Assembly: GCA_009937555.1 (NCBI GenBank)
Contig: JAACFD010000041.1
Coordinates: 1 to 11,111 of the forward strand
Direction: 5' to 3'
Length of the DNA: 11,111 nucleotides
Source: Chlamydiales bacterium
GTDB taxonomy: Bacteria > Chlamydiota > Chlamydiia > Chlamydiales > JAACFD01
The position numbers and the translations under genes were made by a program. Shown here one piece after another: positions 1-5,698 of this stretch; position 1 is the stretch's first letter; every line of letters begins with the position of its first letter. The notes beneath the pieces are model-generated. The model saw only the letters and a list, made by a program, of their open reading frames with translations, searched no databases and was not told where the DNA came from.

Positions 1-2
1 CT

Positions 3-614
3 AGGGTAAATCAACTGTACCTACAACATCACTTTAATCCTTTTCCTAAAAACTTCTTAAGAGTTTCTGGAGGCTATTTTAATGTTGGCTATGGAGGGAT
101 TTGTACCGAATTTTTACATGCTCCCGTTAACTCTAACTTTGCCTGGGGAGCTGAAGCTGCTGTTTTAAAAAAGAGAAGTTACTCAGGGCTGGGTCTAAGA
201 GATACTGTCCGAAAACTAAACCATTTTACTCCTACTTATGAAAAGTTTTTGGGGGTTCAAGCTTTTTTAGATACTTATTTAAGTATACCTCAAATCAACT
301 CAAGGGTTAAATGTAGCTTTGGACAATTTTTAGCAAAAGATAAGGGTGTTCAACTCCTTTTCTCTAAAGATTTCTCAAGTGGTATGACAATATCAACCTG
401 GTTAACTGTAACCAATGGAAAAGACTATATTAATGGCTCTAGATATCACGACTATGGTTTTAGTATTAGCATCCCTCTAGAAATTTTCTCTACAAAGAAC
501 CTAAAATCACAGTGGAACTACGGAATGTCTGCATGGCTTAGAGATGTTGGTTATCGCTCTTCAACAGGCTTATCACTATATGATACCGTTAGTAGAGAAC
601 AGCCCAAAAGTTAG
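3..614 (+). CDS. YjbH-like outer-membrane beta-barrel protein, C-terminal part (5' end outside window)
   Basis: The reading frame is open from the first complete codon at base 3 to TAG at 612-614, giving 203 residues with no stop, so the gene begins left of the window. An internal TTG at 249 is not the start, because family-type sequence continues upstream of it. The residues resemble the C-terminal domain of YjbH (DUF940 family): GLGLRD at 62-67, GQFLAKDKG at 107-115, an FSSGM-I-TW-T-TN block at about 124-138, a Y-DYGFSI-IPL block at about 149-159, and a closing WLRDVGY...LYDTV segment. The alternating polar and hydrophobic strands fit an outer-membrane barrel. In Escherichia coli, yjbH belongs to yjbEFGH, an operon linked to exopolysaccharide. 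A polysaccharide-related role here is inference, and no partner gene is visible. The stop overlaps that of the convergent gene by 4 bp. The family call is from memory of the motifs, without an alignment. Confidence 0.72.
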   Translation, partial: RVNQLYLQHHFNPFPKNFLRVSGGYFNVGYGGICTEFLHAPVNSNFAWGAEAAVLKKRSYSGLGLRDTVRKLNHFTPTYEKFLGVQAFLDTYLSIPQINSRVKCSFGQFLAKDKGVQLLFSKDFSSGMTISTWLTVTNGKDYINGSRYHDYGFSISIPLEIFSTKNLKSQWNYGMSAWLRDVGYRSSTGLSLYDTVSREQPKS

Positions 615-631
615 ATTAGTGTAACTAACTT
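608..631. terminator. Possible weak bidirectional terminator at a convergent stop-stop junction
   Basis: AAGTTAG at 608-614 pairs perfectly with CTAACTT at 625-631 across a 10-nt loop. On the plus strand the stem is followed by CTTTTCC, and on the minus strand by TTTGGG. It lies on the overlapping stop codons of the two converging genes, where a shared terminator would be expected. The stem has only two G-C pairs and short T runs, so it may be chance in AT-rich DNA. Confidence 0.3.
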
Positions 632-1879
632 CTTTTCCTCCCACTTTGCCAGGTATGTCAAAACATCGTTGGAAGACAGGTCTACTTCTTGAGCTATTTC
701 TTCTATTGAAATTTCCTTATCTAATGTAGGGATAAGGTCCATGAGTTTTCTCATTTTCTTTTCCCTCTCTCCTTTTTTGCTTCCAAATGCAACCTCTCCT
801 TCATCAATATAAAGGTTGTACATCGGATGTGAAAGACAAATATTTCCCGAAAAATTCTTCTTAACCATTGTCTTCCTTTCCAATTTTTCTATAAGTCTTT
901 CTAGAAGGCTTACAGATTCTTCAAGTGATTCAGGAGAAATAATACTTAGATTATCCTTATCTGAATGGTATTCAGGGTATGGAAACCGAGACAGGCTACA
1001 CATCGGAATCCCGTAGCTTTCCCAGATAGCTTCATCATTACAAATAATAGACTTAAAAGCCCCTGATCTAAAATCATGGGTTTCTTTAGCAATCTTTTTA
1101 AGCTCCAATTCTAGCTGAGAACTACTAGTTCTACTATGTTGGAGAGCAAGAGGTGTTTTAGAACCAAGCATTTCTAAAAAACATGCTTCAACAACAGGAG
1201 CATGCCTTTCTTTTTCTCTGCCTAAGTAAAATTCGGAACCAATAATTTCTTGAACAAGCAGTAACTTATAGCTAAACTTATGTTGTCGCTGCGAAAGCCT
1301 TTTAAAAAGCTCAACCCCTACTACAACACCAGCTAAGTCATCATTAGCCATACCTGGATGGTCTAAGTGAGCAACAAATGCATAAGTAACGGGAGTCTTC
1401 CCCGGAAGTTGATACTCTAAAACTTTTAAAGGTCCTTCACTTTCTTCAGTTTCTATACAAACTTCATAATCTCCTTCCTCTAGAGAGTTGTAAAAGTTCC
1501 TGCTCACACAAAATCCCCATGTCCTATCCCATGGACGGTAGCTTTGCCTAAAGTGATAAGGAATCGCATCATCATACCTATGGTCGTAGTGCAAATGCTC
1601 TTTAAGTTCTTTTAGTGAAACTTTGCCACTAAAGCTTTCTGAGAGACCAATGATTTTTAAGGGGTGGTTTACTTCAAAGATTTTCTTCCCTTTAAAGTAA
1701 ATCTCTCCTTTGACTAAATCCCACTTAGGAGGGATTTCCCACCCATTAAAATTTTCATGGAACGGAAATTCTATTACTTGGAAGGGTAGGTAAGATTGTA
1801 GAACTGCAATAGCTTTGTCGTAATCAGATGATGAAAAATTTCTATTCAGAGGAAATAATTTTTGGAAAAGCGACCACAT
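611..1879 (-). CDS. DUF4910/DUF2172 family M28-like zinc aminopeptidase with C-terminal winged helix
   Basis: The 422-residue protein has the layout of the DUF4910 aminopeptidase-like family. The N-terminus (LFPLNRNFSSSDYDKAIAVL) is followed by WEIPPKW (47-53), DAIPYH (104-109) and WGFCVS (121-126). The metal-site region HLDHPGMANDDLAG (171-184) carries His174 and Asp180. QEIIGSEFYL (210-219) holds Glu211, the probable catalytic acid, and EYHSDKDN (303-310) holds His305. These are the expected zinc ligands and acid by analogy with M28 peptidases. Many relatives have PETIGA where this has QEIIGS, but the acid is kept. Residues 375-420 look like the winged-helix domain often attached to this family. 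No signal peptide is seen, so it is probably cytoplasmic; the substrate is unknown. The ATG at 1877-1879 matches the family's N-terminus, and the next Met is residue 177. It lies downstream of rpsT on the same strand behind a terminator, and overlaps the convergent gene by 4 bp. Confidence 0.82.
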   Translation of the reverse strand: MWSLFQKLFPLNRNFSSSDYDKAIAVLQSYLPFQVIEFPFHENFNGWEIPPKWDLVKGEIYFKGKKIFEVNHPLKIIGLSESFSGKVSLKELKEHLHYDHRYDDAIPYHFRQSYRPWDRTWGFCVSRNFYNSLEEGDYEVCIETEESEGPLKVLEYQLPGKTPVTYAFVAHLDHPGMANDDLAGVVVGVELFKRLSQRQHKFSYKLLLVQEIIGSEFYLGREKERHAPVVEACFLEMLGSKTPLALQHSRTSSSQLELELKKIAKETHDFRSGAFKSIICNDEAIWESYGIPMCSLSRFPYPEYHSDKDNLSIISPESLEESVSLLERLIEKLERKTMVKKNFSGNICLSHPMYNLYIDEGEVAFGSKKGEREKKMRKLMDLIPTLDKEISIEEIAQEVDLSSNDVLTYLAKWEEKKLVTLI

Positions 1880-1880
1880 A

Positions 1881-1911
1881 ACAAAAAGACCCTATAAAAA
1901 ATTATAGGGTC
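1881..1911 (-). terminator. Intrinsic terminator of rpsT, abutting the next start codon
   Basis: Read on the minus strand, GACCCTATAA (1911-1902), a TTTT loop (1901-1898) and TTATAGGGTC (1897-1888) form a perfect 10-bp stem, followed at once by TTTTTGT (1887-1881). This is a classic Rho-independent terminator placed after the rpsT stop at 1947. The T-tract runs almost into the ATG of the aminopeptidase gene at 1879, and the only purine-rich candidate ribosome site (TAGGGT) lies in the second arm. The plus strand has no T-tract after the stem, so it acts in one direction. Confidence 0.85.
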
Positions 1912-1946
1912 ATTATATAAATCGAAATATTTTTTTGGAGCTATAT

Positions 1947-2243
1947 TTAAGCTGACGCTTTAGCTACTCTTGCTGCTAGGCGAGACTTTAAACGGCTTGT
2001 CTTGTTTGCCTTATAAAGGTTTCTCTTTGTTCCTTTGTCTAGCAAGCTATAAACCTGATCTAAAGAAGTTTTAGCTGCGTCGTGGTCGCCACTAGAAATA
2101 ACTTGCTCTAGTTGTCTAATAGCTCCTCTTACTCTAGATTTAAAACTTTTATTTACTTTTCTTTGCTTTTCGCTGCGTAATATGCGCTTTTTTGCAGTGG
2201 GAAGTTTACTCTTTTTCTTCGTTTCTTCTTTGCCAGCCGCCAT
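1947..2243 (-). CDS. rpsT: 30S ribosomal protein S20
   Basis: This is a 98-residue, very basic protein with the S20 layout: a Lys/Arg-rich N-terminus, the KSFKSRVRGAIRQLE helix (32-46), a middle acidic turn (SSGDHDAAKTSLDQVYSLLDK) and the closing block KGTKRNLYKANKTSRLKSRL. S20 is a primary 16S rRNA-binding protein made of long helices that enters early in 30S subunit assembly. The length is slightly above the usual 85-95 because of the extended basic N-terminus, which I remember as also present in Chlamydia. AGGAAG lies about 7 nt before the ATG and supports this start. Transcription probably starts at the near-consensus promoter at 2306-2334 and ends at the hairpin at 1881-1911. In Chlamydia, rpsT is close to rpoD. 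Here they are about 7 kb apart with other genes between. Confidence 0.97.
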   Translation of the reverse strand: MAAGKEETKKKSKLPTAKKRILRSEKQRKVNKSFKSRVRGAIRQLEQVISSGDHDAAKTSLDQVYSLLDKGTKRNLYKANKTSRLKSRLAARVAKASA

Positions 2244-2305
2244 GTGCTTTCTTCCTGTAGTGATTTAATTTAAAAAACTTAGATTTTTTTTCTAAAATAA
2301 GCTAA

Positions 2306-2334
2306 ATTATAGTCTCTATTGAGAATTTCGTCAA
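2306..2334 (-). promoter_or_regulatory. Sigma-70/sigma-66-type promoter of rpsT
   Basis: On the minus strand TTGACG (2334-2329) is separated by exactly 17 nt from a perfect TATAAT (2311-2306). This matches the major sigma factor consensus at 11 of 12 positions. Transcription would start near 2299, giving a leader of about 55 nt to the rpsT ATG. The leader holds a small A/T-rich inverted repeat, TTAGA with TCTAA. The upstream half of this promoter lies in the 120-bp gap shared with the divergent lipid-synthesis operon. Confidence 0.82.
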
Positions 2335-2363
2335 AGATAAAATCTTTATAAAAGGGATACGCC

Positions 2364-2972
2364 GTGATTGATAGCTTGGCCCAGGCATATTATCAAAAAA
2401 AAATTACCACACCTTTGGTTAAGCTCCCTTTCCTAAAGAACTTAAACCCTTCTTTCATCTCTTTATGCGCCTTACTTTCAGGGCTTTTAATCCCTGTTAG
2501 CTATGCTTTTGGCAAGACTTATTTTGCATTACTGTTTCTCGTCCTTTCTGGTTTCCTAGATTCGCTAGATGGAGCCCTAGCAAGAGAGCAAAAAAAAAGT
2601 TCACCAAGGGGAGCGGCTTTAGATATTTTTTGTGACCGTTGTGTTGAGGTTGCTATTGTTTTCACTTTACTTGCACATGCTCCCTCTGAGCGGGCCTTCC
2701 TCTCTCTTATTATGATGGGTACTATCTTGCTATGTATTACATCTTTTTTAGTTGTAGGTGTTTTTTCGCAAAATGACAGTTATAAAAGCTTTCACTATAG
2801 TCCCGGGTTAATGGAAAGAACAGAGGCATTTGTTTTCTTTTTTGTGATGCTACTATTCCCTTCCTTATTCACTCCTCTGGCCATCATTTTTTCCTCTCTA
2901 ACCCTATTTACGGCACTTTCTCGCTTAAATCAATTTATAAGGCTCGACAGTCAAGGAACCCCAAAAAAATGA
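2364..2972 (+). CDS. CDP-alcohol phosphatidyltransferase family protein
   Basis: The 202-residue integral membrane protein carries the complete signature D-G-x2-A-R-x8-G-x3-D-x3-D: Asp69-Gly70, Ala73-Arg74, Gly83, Asp87 and Asp91, with Asp66 as the preceding metal ligand. These residues bind the divalent metal and CDP in enzymes that move a phosphatidyl group from CDP-diacylglycerol (or a similar donor) to an alcohol. Hydrophobic segments near 31-49, 53-66, 94-105, 112-133, 153-168 and 170-187 fit the six-helix fold. The acceptor cannot be read from sequence. PgsA (glycerol-3-phosphate) and PssA (serine) are the usual candidates, but the GLMERTEAF stretch (148-156) and the lack of an obvious PgsA-type G-K-x-K-T motif make a standard PgsA uncertain. 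The start is GTG at 2364, with AAGGGA about 7 nt upstream. ATGA at its end overlaps the next gene, which indicates one operon. Confidence 0.9.
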   Translation: MIDSLAQAYYQKKITTPLVKLPFLKNLNPSFISLCALLSGLLIPVSYAFGKTYFALLFLVLSGFLDSLDGALAREQKKSSPRGAALDIFCDRCVEVAIVFTLLAHAPSERAFLSLIMMGTILLCITSFLVVGVFSQNDSYKSFHYSPGLMERTEAFVFFFVMLLFPSLFTPLAIIFSSLTLFTALSRLNQFIRLDSQGTPKK

Positions 2973-3826
2973 AAAAAAACATTGGTAGTAAACAAACCTT
3001 AAAAGAGTTTCTCTCAACTGAATTCCCAGATAGTTCAATGTCAACCTTTAGAAAGTGGCTAAAGAATGGTCGTATTTTTTTAGATAACCAAAATATAAGC
3101 CGCTTAGACTACGAACTAGAGAAAGGACAGCTTTTTGAAATTAGGCAAGCACAAAGATCTCTATCTGCTAATGCTAAGGTTATTCACGAAACAGAAGACT
3201 TTATTGTTATTGATAAGCCTCACGCTCTTTTATCTGTAGATAAGGATCACAGTCCAGAACTTAGTCTACACAAAATACTAAAACGCTATTTATATCCCAG
3301 AAAAGTATTTGTTGTGCACAGGCTTGATAAAGAAACGTCAGGCCTTATACTCTTTGCAAAAAAAGAAGCTTTTTTTGAAGAAGCTAAAAAACAACTTAAA
3401 GAGCGAAAGGTAAAGCGAAAGTATCTTGCTATTCTAGAGGGAAAACTATCTCCTGATCAAGGTAAGTGGGAAAATAGCCTTTACGAAGATAATAACCTTG
3501 TTATGAGGGTTGAAAAAACCCCTTCTCCTAATGGTATTACCGCGACCACTTTTTATAAGGTCTGCGCTGAAAGCCAAACACTATCCTTAGTTGAGTTTGA
3601 ACTACAAACAGGAAGAAAAAACCAGATACGCGTTCAAAGTCAATTCCATAACTGTCCTATACTTGGGGATAAAAAATATGGAAGTAAGACTGCTAAAAAA
3701 CAAAAACGTATGTTTTTGCATGCTTACAATTTAAGCTTCTCATATGCAGGCAAAGACTTTAGCTTTACCTCTCCTATACCAAACGTTTTTAATCAACTTA
3801 TCCCGATGAAAGAAGATGCACAATAA
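2969..3826 (+). CDS. RluA-family RNA pseudouridine synthase
   Basis: The 285-residue protein has a short N-terminal S4-like RNA-binding region (about 1-60, with STFRKWLKNGRIFLDN) and the RluA catalytic domain. The motif VHRLDKETSGLILFAK (116-131) contains the catalytic aspartate Asp120. The second family motif, LQTGRKNQIRVQ, is at 212-223, and a LGDKKYG block (232-238) precedes the C-terminal LHAYNLSF. Enzymes of this fold turn uridine into pseudouridine at set sites in rRNA or tRNA in the cytoplasm. The S4 region suggests an RluC/RluD-like rRNA enzyme, but the target cannot be fixed from sequence. The ATG lies inside the stop of the previous gene (ATGA, 4-bp overlap), with AAGGAA about 10 nt upstream. 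Its own end overlaps the following gene by 11 bp, so all three are probably translated from one message. Confidence 0.92.
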   Translation: MKKNIGSKQTLKEFLSTEFPDSSMSTFRKWLKNGRIFLDNQNISRLDYELEKGQLFEIRQAQRSLSANAKVIHETEDFIVIDKPHALLSVDKDHSPELSLHKILKRYLYPRKVFVVHRLDKETSGLILFAKKEAFFEEAKKQLKERKVKRKYLAILEGKLSPDQGKWENSLYEDNNLVMRVEKTPSPNGITATTFYKVCAESQTLSLVEFELQTGRKNQIRVQSQFHNCPILGDKKYGSKTAKKQKRMFLHAYNLSFSYAGKDFSFTSPIPNVFNQLIPMKEDAQ

Positions 3827-4274
3827 CAGAATTTGGTGGTTGTTTTTATCCTGTTTCGTGGCAGCAACTCTTTACTATGCCTCACTAACAAGCCTTGCCT
3901 TAGGTAATTTTTTCCACTTTAGTTATACAGGCAAAGCAGCTGTGAGTGATGTAAGCATTCAGCAAGAGGCCCATAACCAGTATGCTTTAACCGTTTCTTA
4001 TGACTTTTATTTTAAAGGAAATCCCATAAGCAAAAAAGAAAAACTAGAGGAGAAATTCTACAGCCCGTGGTCTGCTGAAATAAAAAAAAAGAAACTTTTA
4101 ACTGTAGATCAAAAAGTTTTCTTAGCTGAAAATTCTAAAGGAGAACTTAGCTCAAAACTATCTTTGTCATTTCCATTTAAGCTACTCAGCTATACCCTCG
4201 TTTTGCTCATAACAACTATTTATCTATTTTTCCTAGGAAGAAAGGTTGCTAGGTATAACAAAAACCTGCCTTAA
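3816..4274 (+). CDS. Small membrane protein of unknown function with two transmembrane segments
   Basis: I do not recognise this 152-residue protein. It starts with NNRIWWLFLSCFVAATLYYASL, a signal-anchor-like helix at about 6-30. A polar segment of about 90 residues (31-121) follows, rich in beta-prone residues with a lysine-rich stretch near 72-95. A second hydrophobic helix lies at about 122-142 (LLSYTLVLLITTIYLFFLG), with a short basic tail. The likely topology places the middle domain on the outer (periplasmic) side between two membrane anchors, in line with the basic C-terminus staying inside. The ATG at 3816 lies within the end of the pseudouridine synthase gene, with AAAGAAG directly upstream, so it is translationally coupled. 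It is the last gene of the operon, and its end overlaps the convergent hemG by 26 bp. Conservation of the operon order is the best route to a function. Confidence 0.75.
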   Translation: MHNNRIWWLFLSCFVAATLYYASLTSLALGNFFHFSYTGKAAVSDVSIQQEAHNQYALTVSYDFYFKGNPISKKEKLEEKFYSPWSAEIKKKKLLTVDQKVFLAENSKGELSSKLSLSFPFKLLSYTLVLLITTIYLFFLGRKVARYNKNLP

Positions 4275-5634
4275 GTTTTGTTGAGTTATTTAAAGAAAAC
4301 CCCTCTACAAAGTTTTGAGCTTGGTAAATACAGTCGTTTATTGCAGCTCCATTAAAAGATGATCCTAGAGCATAAAAGTCCGGCATAAGTGTCTCCAGTT
4401 CTTTGAAAAAAACTTCTTTTTTTTCATTAAAACCAAGAAGTGGAACAGCTATAGCTTCTTCAGCATCAAAAACTTTACTTTCAAGAACTGTTAACCTTGT
4501 TTTAAGGTGCTTATTTAGTGTTTCTATACCTATTTGAGTAAGCTCGTCCCCAGAAAGGTCTTTAACATTTTGGTACTGATGGTGCCCTCCAAACATTAAG
4601 CTTAATCTCAGCAAGCCACTATCTTTCTCTTGCTCTGGAAAGACGAAACTATCAAACACACACCCTAAAAGACTAAGCTTTTCTAGAGAGGGAATTAAAT
4701 ATCCAAACCCTTTATAGCTCATAGGAAAATCACGTTTTTTTACTATGAGGTTAAGAAGTTTAATTGAGTTATAGTGTACATTTAGTTTACTGCTGATTTC
4801 TGGAAGTAAGTTTGCTAGATTTTTATATGGAAGTGTAGAAATAACTATATCAGCGCTATATTGATTCGCGCTTGCTGTAAGGATAAACTTACTGTTTTTT
4901 CTCTTTATAGCAACTATTTCCTCTCCTGTTTTTATTTCACCTTTAAGTTCTTCTTCTAAAGCTTCAGGTAAACACTGCATTCCCCTTCTAAATGAGAGTA
5001 AAGATGCTGAAGAAAAATATCCTTTCTTAGGAGACGTTCTTGAGCTTAAAAATTTGACTAAAGAACCTGTTTTTTTTACTCCATTAAACAGGTCTGGAAA
5101 ACAGGCCTCGCAAGAAGCTTGCTCTGTCCCTCCTCCATAAATTCCTGAAAAAAAAGGGTCTACTAAACCATCTGATACACTCTTCCCCAGCCTTTGTCTA
5201 AAAAAATTGTAAATAGATATATCTTTCTCTATTTTTTTAGGGTGCAGATAGTCTTTGATCAGGTGTGTTGCCAGTTGAAATTTGAAAGGAAAGGAGAGGA
5301 AAGAATTAAAATTATAAGGAACAGGCGTAAGCTTATTTTTATAAAGAACATACCGCCTCTTAGCCGTTACATCAGAAGCTATGAGCTCTTCTTTTAGACC
5401 TAGCTTGTAGCAAAGGTCAAGAGTTGATAAGCCTTTACCTCTTGGTCTAAAACCTCTCGGACCTAGCTCAAGATTAAAACTGCTCCCTCTTTGTGTTTGA
5501 ATCCAACCACCTACTCTCTGATCTTTTTCTATTATCTTTAAGTTAAGCTGCTCTCCAAAGCGCTTTTTTAAAAACCAAGCAGTACTCAATCCTGAAATAC
5601 CTGCTCCCAGAATAACTACCTGTTTTCTATTCAT
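4249..5634 (-). CDS. hemG: Protoporphyrinogen oxidase, oxygen-dependent FAD type (HemY family)
   Basis: The 461-residue flavoprotein oxidises protoporphyrinogen IX to protoporphyrin IX (or coproporphyrinogen to coproporphyrin in some lineages), the step before ferrochelatase. It begins with a Rossmann FAD-binding fold: VVILGAGISGLSTAWFL (7-22), with Glu36 as the likely ribose contact and RVGGWIQT (40-47). GPRGFR (58-63), DPFFSGIYGG (159-168) and the C-terminal FAD segment GSSFNGAAINDCI (424-436) are typical of this family. By fold it is HemY-type, although chlamydial genomes commonly call the gene hemG. The frame stays open for 56 more codons upstream to 5802, but that part is antisense to hemH and unlike the family. 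ATG at 5634 directly precedes the FAD fold and has a good ribosome site, so it is the start. The gene is divergent from hemH, and its end overlaps the convergent small membrane protein gene by 26 bp. Confidence 0.93.
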   Translation of the reverse strand: MNRKQVVILGAGISGLSTAWFLKKRFGEQLNLKIIEKDQRVGGWIQTQRGSSFNLELGPRGFRPRGKGLSTLDLCYKLGLKEELIASDVTAKRRYVLYKNKLTPVPYNFNSFLSFPFKFQLATHLIKDYLHPKKIEKDISIYNFFRQRLGKSVSDGLVDPFFSGIYGGGTEQASCEACFPDLFNGVKKTGSLVKFLSSRTSPKKGYFSSASLLSFRRGMQCLPEALEEELKGEIKTGEEIVAIKRKNSKFILTASANQYSADIVISTLPYKNLANLLPEISSKLNVHYNSIKLLNLIVKKRDFPMSYKGFGYLIPSLEKLSLLGCVFDSFVFPEQEKDSGLLRLSLMFGGHHQYQNVKDLSGDELTQIGIETLNKHLKTRLTVLESKVFDAEEAIAVPLLGFNEKKEVFFKELETLMPDFYALGSSFNGAAINDCIYQAQNFVEGFSLNNSTKLKAGFCYT

Positions 5635-5639
5635 AAAAA

Positions 5640-5645
5640 CTCCAG
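5640..5645 (-). promoter_or_regulatory. Ribosome binding site that fixes the hemG start
   Basis: On the minus strand CTGGAG occupies 5645-5640, five bases before the ATG at 5634. It is the best Shine-Dalgarno match near the 5' end of this frame. It selects the start that directly precedes the FAD-binding fold rather than the upstream ATG at 5802. Confidence 0.7.
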
Positions 5646-5662
5646 ATATTTGGTAAAAAGGT

Positions 5663-5692
5663 TTGTTGAATCTTAAATCATAAGGGTAGAAT
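5663..5692 (+). promoter_or_regulatory. Candidate hemH promoter, possibly giving a leaderless message
   Basis: TTGTTG (5663-5668) and TAGAAT (5687-5692) are 18 nt apart in the 64-bp gap between divergent hemG and hemH. They match the consensus at 4 of 6 and 5 of 6 positions. A start 7 nt past the -10 box would fall on the A of the hemH ATG at 5699. An AAGGG at 5682-5686 is the only ribosome-site candidate, at a long 12-nt spacing, so an upstream start with a leader remains possible. Confidence 0.35.
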
Positions 5693-5698
5693 AAAAAA

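Noticed and set aside
249..251. TTG as the start of the YjbH-like protein
   Set aside because: Family-type sequence, including GLGLRD, continues upstream in the same frame to the window edge.
816..1016. Small plus-strand reading frame inside the aminopeptidase gene
   Set aside because: It is antisense to a well-supported gene and shows no domain or ribosome site of note.
4257..4282. AACAAAA/TTTTGTT inverted repeat at the third convergent junction as a terminator
   Set aside because: The stem has one G-C pair and a 12-nt loop; too weak to call in AT-rich DNA.
5194..5397. Small plus-strand reading frame inside hemG
   Set aside because: It is antisense to hemG and its composition looks like a chance shadow frame.
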